Part shown: one piece after another, positions 1 to 5,990 of the stretch | Layout of the letters: each line of letters begins with the position of its first letter | Position numbering within the stretch: position 1 is the first letter of the stretch | Assembly (NCBI GenBank): GCA_019421525.1 | Contig: JAHZFC010000030.1 | Coordinates: 1-16,930 of the forward strand | Length of the DNA stretch: 16,930 bases | Origin: Clostridiales bacterium | Lineage (GTDB): Bacteria > Bacillota > Clostridia > Oscillospirales > Oscillospiraceae | Reading direction: 5' to 3' | Notes under the pieces: generated by a model | What the model was told of the DNA's origin: nothing | Databases searched by the model: none | Seen by the model: only the letters and a program-made list of their open reading frames with translations | Position numbers and translations under genes: made by a program

Positions 1-585
1 CACAAAAAGAAACCAAAAATGCGCCGGGGGTCAGGCGCGGATGAACTTCAAGCGCTAAGGGCGCGCTTTCGTTCAAAGCGCCTGCACCCCCGGTCCCCCG
101 TTTTTACGGGGGCCCAGGATAGGGCGGTGCAGCGTTCTATTTCCGGCGTTGGGGTAATAGGATGCTCCCTACTCCCGGTTTTCGCTCGCCGTTCTATTGG
201 CGGTCGTGGAAGCGTGCCCGGCCCACGGGGCACGCCTGTTGCCAGCAGGAGCCCGGACTAGGCGCACTCCTGTGGGCCGCAGGCATTGCTGCTCTGGCAC
301 GCGTCAGCGGCAGCGGAAAGCGGTGCTTTGTGTGTCCTGACCTCGTGCGCCGGGCAATAGAAGGGTGCACCAAAGGGCTAGAAGGCGCTTTTCTTTGGCG
401 GTCCGACACCGTTTCTTTTGGCAAGACAAAAGAAATGGGGTCGGAATAGGCGTTCTTTAAGGACGCAGTCCTTGAAATGTGTCAAGGGCGCCAGCCCTTG
501 GCCTTTGGTGACCTTCTGATCGTTTAGAAAGTCACCCGCGGTCGGCTATGGGATGGCCTCAACAGGTGGTGAGGGCCGCAGGCCC
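1..585. repeat. Gene-free repeat zone A
   Basis: No convincing gene is visible in this stretch. It is made of short inverted repeats that recur in the two other gene-free zones (11921-12413 and 13004-13589). They include a CCCCCGTTTTTACGGGGG hairpin near 95-112, a CTCCCTAC-containing block at about 138-212, a TTTCTTTTG/CAAAAGAAA stem at 413-435, a CAAGGGC/GCCCTTG hairpin at 483-500 and a GGTGAC...GTCACC hairpin at 507-536. Blocks 24-115 and 138-190 match 13283-13111 in inverted orientation, while 427-444 matches 13375-13392 directly, so the pieces are shuffled rather than copied as one unit. Open frames here are short and diverge from their copies by amino-acid changes. I read this as a dispersed intergenic repeat family; what spreads it is unknown. 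Confidence 0.7.
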
Positions 586-589
586 TCAC
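569..589 (-). terminator. Hairpin overlapping the dtd stop codon
   Basis: GTGAGGGCC, a three-base loop and GGCCCTCAC form a perfect 9-bp stem spanning the dtd stop codon. No T-run follows on the minus strand, so it may be a weak or factor-assisted terminator, or simply the edge of the neighbouring repeat zone. Confidence 0.35.
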
Positions 590-1020
590 ACCTCCAGCAG
601 AATGGTCACCGGTCCGTCGTTTTGGGAGAACACCTGCATATCCGCGCCGAACTCACCGTGCTGCACCCCGAAGCCCCGCTGGCGGCAGGCGTCCATGAAA
701 TGCTCGTACAGGGGGATGGCCAGGGCGGGGGGCGCGGCGTGGGAGAAGCCGGGCCTCCGGGAGGCGGTGTCGGCGTACAGGGTGAACTGGCTGACCACCA
801 GAAGGGCGCCCCCCACGGCGGCCAGGTTCAGGTTCATCTTCTCGTTCTCATCCTCAAAGATGCGCAGGCCGCACACCTTGTCGGCCATCTTGTCGGCGTG
901 GGCCTCGGTGTCCTCCGGTCCAACGCCCAGCAGCACCAGGAGCCCCTGGCCGATCTGGCCGTTGATGTCGCCGCCGATCTCCACCCGGGCGTTCTTCACA
1001 CGGGTCACAACTGCTCGCAT
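586..1020 (-). CDS. dtd: D-aminoacyl-tRNA deacylase (Dtd)
   Basis: This cytoplasmic proofreading enzyme hydrolyses D-amino acids mischarged onto tRNA, and glycine from tRNA-Ala. The 144-residue length is typical for the family. The two signature motifs are clear: SQFTLYAD at residues 77-84, carrying the active-site SQ.T stretch, and NDGPVT at 134-139, the cross-subunit GPVT motif that enforces chiral selection. The N-terminus MRAVVTRV is canonical. The ATG at 1020 is chosen over longer in-frame starts because GAGGA lies about eight bases upstream and the homology begins there. It is the second gene after a racemase-fold gene, 58 bp downstream of it with a GC hairpin between them. The two probably share the promoter at 2188-2216. 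Both relate to D-amino acids, though the upstream protein may be inactive. Confidence 0.95.
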   Translation of the reverse strand: MRAVVTRVKNARVEIGGDINGQIGQGLLVLLGVGPEDTEAHADKMADKVCGLRIFEDENEKMNLNLAAVGGALLVVSQFTLYADTASRRPGFSHAAPPALAIPLYEHFMDACRQRGFGVQHGEFGADMQVFSQNDGPVTILLEV

Positions 1021-1050
1021 GCTCGTTCCTCGCTTTCGTAAAATGGAAGC

Positions 1051-1070
1051 GGGGCGGGAGGGCCCGCCCC
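1051..1070 (-). terminator. GC-rich stem-loop between the racemase-like gene and dtd
   Basis: GGGGCGGG, a four-base loop and CCCGCCCC make a perfect 8-bp stem in the 58-bp gap. On the minus strand it is followed by GCTTCCATTTTA, a poor T-run, so it may attenuate dtd expression rather than terminate fully. Confidence 0.4.
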
Positions 1071-1078
1071 GAAAAATG

Positions 1079-2131
1079 TCAGCGGTATTCCCGCCGGAAG
1101 CCCCTGGCGTACAGCGGGTCCAGGTCAAAGGTCACCGTGTCCCCCTCGGCGCACTTCACGCCGGTGACGTCCAGCAGGGTCTCGGTGGCGCCCAGGGCGC
1201 CCAGCACCCGGACCCGCTGGCCGTTGACCCGTACGGTACGGCGGCGAGAGCGGAGCAGGCGTTGGATGGCGTCCCAAAAGCCGGTCACAGGCTTGTCCAC
1301 CCCATAGCCCTGCTGATAGCCCACCGGGATGACCGCCACCCGGGTGGAGCGGCGCAGAGTGGTCTGATGCTCGTTGCCCACGGTGTGGCCCTTGGGCAGC
1401 CAGCGGATGCTGTCCACCTGGCTCTCCCCGTGGCCCACGGCGATCAGCCCGTCCCCCCGCCTCCGGCGGCACCGGCCCAGCAGGACCGACCCAGCCCGCA
1501 CCGCGTCCAGGTGGGCCATGTCGCTGTGGAGCATGGCGTAGGACCCGGCGGCGTGGACGATGCCCGTCTCGCACCCGGCGGCCTGGATGGCGTCCACCGC
1601 CTGCTGGAAGGCGGCCAGCTGGCTGTCCAGGCTGCGGGTGCTGGCCAGTTGAGTGTACACCCCGGAAAAGGCCACGTTGGGCAGGTTGCGGATCAGGGAG
1701 ACGATCTTCTCCGGCTCCTCGGCGGGGAAGCCGCCGAAGCCCATGCCGCAGTCGATCTGGAGGTGGGCCTCCATGACGGTGGCCCGGTTTTCCGCCAGGG
1801 AGTTGAGGGCCATGCCCGCCTCCAGGGTGCCCACGGAGCACACCACGTTCAGGTCGGACAGCTGCTCCAGCACCTCCCGGTCAGAGGTGGAGTGGAGCAT
1901 CAGGATCTCCTCGTCCACCAGCCCGGCCTTGCGCAGGGCGGCGGCGGTCTGGGAGCTGTCCACGCAAAAGCGGCGGATGCCCTCGTCCCGGAGGAGCCTG
2001 GCCAGGGGCACCGCCCCGGCGCCGTAGCCGTCCCCGGACAGGTTGGCGTAGATGTAGGACGACCCGGCCTGCTTTTTCACCAGGCTGATGTTGTTTTTCA
2101 GGGCGCTTTTTTCGATGACGAGCGTATTCAT
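1079..2131 (-). CDS. Alanine-racemase-fold protein lacking both catalytic residues
   Basis: The 350-residue protein has the two-domain layout of fold-type III PLP alanine racemases: an N-terminal barrel (about 1-225) and a C-terminal beta domain (about 226-350). Recognisable landmarks are YGAG at 36-39, HAAGS at 193-197, the VGN segment at 251-253 and AVIPVGYQQGY at 266-276. The key residues differ. Where active enzymes have the PLP-binding lysine of KA(N/D)AYGHG, this protein has serine (S32 in SGDGYGAG). Where they have the catalytic tyrosine of V(S/G)YG, it has asparagine (N253 in VGNEH). The C-terminal GR(V/I)SMD-type loop is replaced by GALGATE near 311-317. It therefore probably does not racemise alanine in the normal way; a binding, regulatory or altered role is possible. 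The ATG at 2131 has GAGGAG just upstream. It is followed by dtd. Annotation pipelines would probably call it alr. Confidence 0.85.
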   Translation of the reverse strand: MNTLVIEKSALKNNISLVKKQAGSSYIYANLSGDGYGAGAVPLARLLRDEGIRRFCVDSSQTAAALRKAGLVDEEILMLHSTSDREVLEQLSDLNVVCSVGTLEAGMALNSLAENRATVMEAHLQIDCGMGFGGFPAEEPEKIVSLIRNLPNVAFSGVYTQLASTRSLDSQLAAFQQAVDAIQAAGCETGIVHAAGSYAMLHSDMAHLDAVRAGSVLLGRCRRRRGDGLIAVGHGESQVDSIRWLPKGHTVGNEHQTTLRRSTRVAVIPVGYQQGYGVDKPVTGFWDAIQRLLRSRRRTVRVNGQRVRVLGALGATETLLDVTGVKCAEGDTVTFDLDPLYARGFRREYR

Positions 2132-2187
2132 AGGCCGGCTCCTCTTGTGGCAAAGGGCGGAAAACTGTCGCAGGACTTGATTCCTTT

Positions 2188-2216
2188 ATTATACACGCGG
2201 AGGGGGGATGCGTCAA
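2188..2216 (-). promoter_or_regulatory. Sigma-A promoter of the racemase-like/dtd operon
   Basis: Read on the minus strand, TTGACG (2211-2216), a 17-bp spacer and a perfect TATAAT (2188-2193) stand about 57 bp upstream of the start codon at 2131. Confidence 0.85.
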
Positions 2217-2229
2217 CGCAGGAACATGT

Positions 2230-2269
2230 AAAAAGACCGCTGGGAGCAAGCGTCGCTTGCTCCCAGCGG
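2230..2269 (-). terminator. Rho-independent terminator of the small membrane protein gene
   Basis: A perfect 15-bp stem (2237-2251 paired with 2255-2269, arms beginning CCGCTGGGAGC) with a GTC loop is followed on the minus strand by GTCTTTTT. It starts 10 bp beyond the stop codon at 2279 and separates this gene from the next minus-strand promoter. Confidence 0.9.
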
Positions 2270-2278
2270 GAGAGGCTG

Positions 2279-2662
2279 TCAGGTACGCCGGGCCAGGAGG
2301 TCGGACAGGGCCAGGATGCCAATCAGGGCCGAGAGGAGGACGACCGGGCCGAGGATGAGCTGGAGGATGTCGGGCAGCACACCGAACACGAGGCCGCCCA
2401 GGCGCTTGAAAAGCTGATGCCCCACCCAGAAAAGGCCCAGGGCGTAGGCCGCCCGGAAAAACCACAGGGGACGCTTCCGCTTCAGGGTGAACTGGGCCAG
2501 CCCCGCCGCGGCCACCAAAAGAGCGAAGATCAGCACGATGGAGACGACCATGTCGGCCCCATAGGAGAGCTGGGAGAGAACGCTGACGGGGATGCACACC
2601 CGGAACAGCAGCTGAAAGCCGCACAGGAAATACAGCACGGTGAAGTACAGGTGCCAGAGCAT
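2279..2662 (-). CDS. Small multi-pass membrane protein of unknown function
   Basis: I do not recognise this 127-residue protein. It is strongly hydrophobic, with probable membrane segments near residues 5-27, 37-58, 67-86 and one or two more across 90-120. A basic loop, KRKRP, at 61-65 suggests a cytoplasmic side. No catalytic motif is visible. Two in-frame ATGs compete. The first (2668) sits directly against GGAGGA, too close for initiation. The second (2662) has GGAGGA six bases upstream and is preferred. The gene has its own promoter (2702-2730) and a strong terminator (2230-2269), so it is a single-gene unit, divergent from the glycosyltransferase gene at 2817. Confidence 0.75.
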   Translation of the reverse strand: MLWHLYFTVLYFLCGFQLLFRVCIPVSVLSQLSYGADMVVSIVLIFALLVAAAGLAQFTLKRKRPLWFFRAAYALGLFWVGHQLFKRLGGLVFGVLPDILQLILGPVVLLSALIGILALSDLLARRT

Positions 2663-2701
2663 AACCATTCCTCCCTGTTCGCCGCCAATTGATCCAATTT
2701 G

Positions 2702-2730
2702 ATGATACCACTGGGCAGGAGGGATGGCAA
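2702..2730 (-). promoter_or_regulatory. Promoter of the small membrane protein gene
   Basis: On the minus strand TTGCCA (2725-2730), a 17-bp spacer and TATCAT (2702-2707) lie about 40 bp upstream of the start at 2662. It diverges from the BlaI-type promoter at 2750. Confidence 0.6.
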
Positions 2731-2749
2731 GAAAAACAGAGGAAAGGGG

Positions 2750-2778
2750 TTGACAAAATTGTTCTACTTGAATAGAAT
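2750..2778 (+). promoter_or_regulatory. Sigma-A promoter of the glycosyltransferase gene
   Basis: TTGACA (2750-2755), a 17-bp spacer and TAGAAT (2773-2778). The -10 hexamer is part of a BlaI-type operator, so repressor binding would block RNA polymerase. Confidence 0.85.
2762..2777 (+). promoter_or_regulatory. BlaI-type operator 1 (imperfect)
   Basis: TTCTAC-TTGA-ATAGAA is a 16-bp near-palindrome with one arm mismatch, matching the arms of the perfect sites at 2786-2803 and 4160-4177. It covers the -10 region. Its centre is 25 bp from operator 2. Confidence 0.6.
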
Positions 2779-2785
2779 ATCAGAT

Positions 2786-2803
2786 ATTCTATCAGGATAG
2801 AAT
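2786..2803 (+). promoter_or_regulatory. BlaI-type operator 2
   Basis: ATTCTAT-CAGG-ATAGAAT is a perfect 18-bp inverted repeat just downstream of the -10 box, probably in the early transcribed region. The same arms recur before the blaI-like gene, which points to that repressor as the binder. Confidence 0.75.
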
Positions 2804-2816
2804 GGAGGCGGGGAAT

Positions 2817-4124
2817 ATGAAAATCTTCGCTGTGATATTGGCGGTGGGCCTGACCCCGGTGGTGCTGATGGTGCTGGGGGCGACGGCGGCCCGGTGTCTG
2901 GGGGCGGAGCGGCTGGGCCGGGGGCGGCGGAGCCTGCCCCTCCGGAGGCCCCTGGACCCGCCCGGGGAGGGGGCCAGGCGACGGGACACCCACCGGGCGG
3001 CGGGCTGGGCGGTGGGGGCGCTGGCGCTGGCCTGGCTGGTGAGCATGCTGTATGTGGGTATTTTCAGCGGCGGGGAGGTGACGGCGGAGGCGGTGGGCGC
3101 GGCCTGGCAGCGGTATGACGCCGTCCACTATCTGCGCCTGGCCTCAGTGGGCTATCAGAACAACATCGAGGACGGCAAGCATCTGACCCTGGTGTTCTTC
3201 CCACTGTACCCCTGGCTCATGCGGCTGCTCCACCTGGTCATCCCCAGCTGGGCCGTCTGCGGCCACCTACTGTCCGGGGGGTGCTATGTGGGGGCCTGCT
3301 GTCTATTCTTCCGCCTGACGGTGGGGGAGTTTGGCCGGCGGACGGGCTTTGTCAGCCTGGCCTTCCTGTCCGTCTATCCCTTTGCCTTCTTCTTTGCCTC
3401 ACTACATACCGAGAGCCTGTTCCTGCTCACCTCCCTGGCCTGCTTCACCTGCATCCGAAAGCACCGCTATCCCCTGGCGGGGCTCTTTGGGGTGCTGGCC
3501 TGCCTGACCCGGATGCAGGGGGCGTTCCTGGCCTTCGCGGCCCTGGCGGAGTACTGCACCAGCGACCGGCCGCTGCAAAAGCTGCGGGAGAGGCGGTGGC
3601 GGAGCCTGTGGCGGGACTGCTGGACTAAGCTGGTGTGGATGCCCTTCATGTGGCTGGGCACAGGGGGCTACCTGCTGCTCAACTACTGGGTGGAGGGGGA
3701 CCCCTTCCGGTTCCTGGTCTACCAGCGGGAGCACTGGCACCAGGGATTGCAGTATTTCACCGCATCCCTGGCCGCCCTGCTGCGGGCGGCGCTGTCCCCC
3801 AGCCAGGGGTATGAGTTCTGCACCTGGACCACCTGGCTGCCCCAGTTCGTGCTGTTCTTCCCCTGTCTGGCCCTGCTGGTGTATGGCGTGCGGCGGCTGC
3901 CTCCGGCCTGGACGGTGTGGTGCTTTGTGTGCATCTTCCTCAACTACTCCCTGACCAATCCCCTGAGCTGCTGCCGCTACATCGCCTGCGCCTTCCCGCT
4001 CCCGGTGGCGCTGGCTCTGGCCACCAGAGGGCGGCCCGTCCCCCGGCTGGGATTGCTGGCCGCCTCCGGGGTGCTCCAGGGGGTGTACCTGCTGGCCTAT
4101 CTGGCGGGGAAACATGTGTGTTGA
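2817..4124 (+). CDS. PIG-V-like integral membrane glycosyltransferase (mannosyltransferase family)
   Basis: This 435-residue polytopic protein resembles the PIG-V/GT-C mannosyltransferases, which move a sugar from a lipid-linked donor to an acceptor at the outer face of the membrane. Supporting motifs are WQRYDAVHYLRLASVGY at 97-113, matching the family's W-D-x-x-H-Y-L-x-I-A-x-x-G-Y luminal loop (D101 the likely catalytic acid), FFPLYPWL at 127-134, YPFAFFFASLHTESLF at 187-202 and TRMQGAF at 231-237. The bacterial substrate is unknown; a cell-wall or lipid glycan is plausible. The ATG at 2817 is chosen because GGAGGCGGGG precedes it, whereas the upstream in-frame ATG at 2802 lies inside operator 2. 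Its promoter carries BlaI-type operators, and blaI/blaR1-like genes follow 67 bp downstream, so it is probably induced through that pathway. Confidence 0.8.
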   Translation: MKIFAVILAVGLTPVVLMVLGATAARCLGAERLGRGRRSLPLRRPLDPPGEGARRRDTHRAAGWAVGALALAWLVSMLYVGIFSGGEVTAEAVGAAWQRYDAVHYLRLASVGYQNNIEDGKHLTLVFFPLYPWLMRLLHLVIPSWAVCGHLLSGGCYVGACCLFFRLTVGEFGRRTGFVSLAFLSVYPFAFFFASLHTESLFLLTSLACFTCIRKHRYPLAGLFGVLACLTRMQGAFLAFAALAEYCTSDRPLQKLRERRWRSLWRDCWTKLVWMPFMWLGTGGYLLLNYWVEGDPFRFLVYQREHWHQGLQYFTASLAALLRAALSPSQGYEFCTWTTWLPQFVLFFPCLALLVYGVRRLPPAWTVWCFVCIFLNYSLTNPLSCCRYIACAFPLPVALALATRGRPVPRLGLLAASGVLQGVYLLAYLAGKHVC

Positions 4125-4149
4125 CAGGAGGAGAAGGGCATGGTAAACT
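4121..4149 (+). promoter_or_regulatory. Promoter of the blaI-blaR1-like operon
   Basis: TTGACA (4121-4126) overlaps the stop codon of the preceding gene. With a 17-bp spacer the -10 is TAAACT (4144-4149), a weaker match. The palindrome at 4160-4177 falls about where transcription would begin. Confidence 0.65.
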
Positions 4150-4159
4150 ATATCTATTG

Positions 4160-4177
4160 ATTCTATTGTGATAGAAT
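4160..4177 (+). promoter_or_regulatory. BlaI-type operator 3
   Basis: ATTCTAT-TGTG-ATAGAAT is a perfect inverted repeat with the same arms and the same 4-bp gap as operator 2, 15 bp upstream of the repressor start codon. This suits autoregulation. Confidence 0.8.
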
Positions 4178-4191
4178 AAAGGGGCGATGGT

Positions 4192-4566
4192 ATGACGGAG
4201 ATGAAGCTGTACGACAGCGAGCTGAAGGTGATGGAGCTGCTGTGGCAGGCGGGAGAGCTGTCCGCCAAGGAGCTGGCCCGCCGGGCCAAGGAGCAGGTGG
4301 GCTGGTCCAAGACCACCACCTACACGGTGATCAAGAAGTGCATCGACAAAGGCGCGGTGGAGCGGCGGGAGCCGGGGTTCCTCTGCCGGCCTCTGGTAAG
4401 TCGGGAGGAGGCCCAGCACTATGAGACCAGGGAGCTCATTGACCGGATGTACGGCGGGGCGGCGGACCAGCTCATCGCCTCCCTGCTGGGTTCCCAACCG
4501 CTGAGCCGGGAACAGCTGGACCGGGTGAAGCGGCTGGTGGACCGGCTGGAGGAGGGAGAGAAATGA
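4192..4566 (+). CDS. blaI: BlaI/MecI-family winged-helix repressor
   Basis: The 124-residue protein matches BlaI/MecI/CopY repressors in length and pattern. The N-terminal winged helix (about 5-70) contains SELKVMELLWQAGELSAKEL at 9-28, WSKTTTYTVIKKCIDKGAVER at 38-58 and a wing ending near RPLVS. The C-terminal helices (about 72-122) would form the dimer region. Such repressors bind palindromic operators as dimers and are inactivated when a BlaR1-type protease is activated. The start at 4192 has only a weak ribosome site (GGGG); the in-frame ATG at 4201 is an alternative. It overlaps the protease gene by ATGA at 4563-4566, giving translational coupling. Operators before this gene and before the glycosyltransferase suggest a two-promoter regulon. 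No beta-lactamase is nearby. Confidence 0.9.
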   Translation: MTEMKLYDSELKVMELLWQAGELSAKELARRAKEQVGWSKTTTYTVIKKCIDKGAVERREPGFLCRPLVSREEAQHYETRELIDRMYGGAADQLIASLLGSQPLSREQLDRVKRLVDRLEEGEK

Positions 4567-5888
4567 ACATCTCGATGCCGCTTCTGTGGGAGTGGACGTT
4601 CCAGGGGGGCGTGTTCATCGTCATGGTGCTGCTGGTGCGGGCGCTGCTGTTCCGGCAGCTGCCCAAGCGGGCCTTCACCGTGCTGTGGACGGCGGCCACC
4701 GTCCGGCTGCTGGTGCCGGTGTTCCTGCCCGCTCCCTTCAGCCTGTTCAACCTGCTGGACCTGGGCGGAGGCGCGGGAGCCGGGCTGAGCCAGGCGGCTG
4801 GGGCGGTGCCCGCGGCAGTGGAGAACACGGTGGGCGGCAGCTGGTTTGGCCGCCTGTCCCAGACCATTACCAACGGGATACTGGGCTTCCGCGCCTCGGA
4901 CTTCGGCGCGGCCTGGGCCGTGGGGGCGGTGGTGTGCGCCCTTGTGTTTTTGGTCTCCCACCTGCGGGGGCGACGGGTGTACGCCATGAGCCTGCCCGCC
5001 GACGACCCCTTCGTCGCCCTGTGGCTGGGGGAGAACCCCACCCGCCGTCCGGTGTCCGTCCGGGTGTCCGACCGGATCTCCGCCCCTCTGACCTACGGAG
5101 TGTTCCATCCGGTGATACTGCTGCCCCGGGACATGGACTGGGGCGACCGGGAGGCCATGGCCTATGTGCTAGCCCATGAGTTCCAACACATCTGGCGGTA
5201 CGACGTGATGCGCAAGTGGGCCCTGGCCGCCGCGCTGTGCCTGCACTGGTTCAACCCCCTGGTGTGGGTGATGTACGCCGTGGCCAACCGGGACATCGAG
5301 CTGGACTGCGACGAGGAGGTGGCCGGATGCTTCTCCTGGGGCAGCCCTGCGGGATACGCCCGGGCCCTCATCGCCCTGGAGGAGCGGCGGAGCTTCGGTT
5401 CCCCCTTTGCCAGCCATTTCAGCCAGAGCACCCTGGAGGCCCGGATCAAGGCCCTGATGACCGCCCGGGGGAAGGGCCCGGTGCGCTTTGCCGCGGCGGT
5501 GCTGGTGGTGGCGGTGCTGGCTGCGGTGTGCGGCACCTCCGGCTCGGCGGCGGAGGTGCCGCACACCGAGGATGACCCGGCCGCTTCCCAGGCGGTGGAG
5601 TGGAGCTATACCGACGGGGAGCCGCAGACGTCCGAGGCGCCTCTGGACCTCACGTCCGATGACCCCGTTGTCTATGTGGATGAGGGGATCTCTGCCGAGG
5701 AGGGAGAGTTTGCCGCCAGCGAGCCGCCGGAGGCGGCCATGGCCCGGCTGGAGGGAGATGTGGCGGTGGATACCGTGGAAAATGCCTCCTGGGCCCCGGC
5801 GCCGGAGCCCACTGTGCCGCCCAGCGCCTATGTAGAGCCGGCGCCCCCCACTGATGTCACAGAAGACTATGTGTACTATGAGTTTTGA
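4563..5888 (+). CDS. blaR1: BlaR1/MecR1-type M56 membrane metalloprotease without a penicillin-binding sensor
   Basis: The 441-residue protein carries the M56 core: N-terminal membrane helices (about 12-30, 40-55 and 113-133), the cytoplasmic zinc-protease motif HEFQH at 205-209, and downstream acidic ELDCDEEV at 246-253 supplying the third zinc ligand. A last helix at about 308-325 exports the C-terminus. In true BlaR1 that end is a roughly 250-residue penicillin-binding domain with an acylated serine. Here it is only about 110 residues, acidic and proline-rich (for example PAPEPTVPPSAYVEPAPP), ending DYVYYEF, with no SxxK motif. The inducing signal is therefore not an acylating beta-lactam on this protein. 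It may sense envelope state or work with a partner. Its target should be the BlaI-like repressor, with which it overlaps by 4 bp. Confidence 0.88.
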   Translation: MNISMPLLWEWTFQGGVFIVMVLLVRALLFRQLPKRAFTVLWTAATVRLLVPVFLPAPFSLFNLLDLGGGAGAGLSQAAGAVPAAVENTVGGSWFGRLSQTITNGILGFRASDFGAAWAVGAVVCALVFLVSHLRGRRVYAMSLPADDPFVALWLGENPTRRPVSVRVSDRISAPLTYGVFHPVILLPRDMDWGDREAMAYVLAHEFQHIWRYDVMRKWALAAALCLHWFNPLVWVMYAVANRDIELDCDEEVAGCFSWGSPAGYARALIALEERRSFGSPFASHFSQSTLEARIKALMTARGKGPVRFAAAVLVVAVLAAVCGTSGSAAEVPHTEDDPAASQAVEWSYTDGEPQTSEAPLDLTSDDPVVYVDEGISAEEGEFAASEPPEAAMARLEGDVAVDTVENASWAPAPEPTVPPSAYVEPAPPTDVTEDYVYYEF

Positions 5889-5921
5889 ACCTGGCAGGCC
5901 TCTGCAGAAAACGATACAAGT

Positions 5922-5963
5922 ACAAAACAGGCCCCGGCCAGATCTGGCCGGGGCCTGTTTTGT
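5922..5963. terminator. Perfect 42-bp palindromic bidirectional terminator
   Basis: The two 21-bp arms are exact reverse complements. Each GC core (GGCCCCGGCC) ends in ACAAAAC on one side and GTTTTGT on the other, giving a T-run in both directions. It sits between the convergent blaR1-like and hydrogenase genes and should stop both transcripts. Confidence 0.9.
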
Positions 5964-5990
5964 CTATAAGGAAAGTGAGGGGCCGCTTGC

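Noticed and set aside
548..2692. A 714-codon open frame on the plus strand
   Set aside because: It lies opposite dtd and the racemase-like gene, whose motifs, starts and ribosome sites are clear. Long antisense frames are expected in GC-rich DNA.
4563..5888. Beta-lactam resistance locus
   Set aside because: There is no beta-lactamase or penicillin-binding protein nearby and the BlaR1-like protein lacks the beta-lactam-binding domain.
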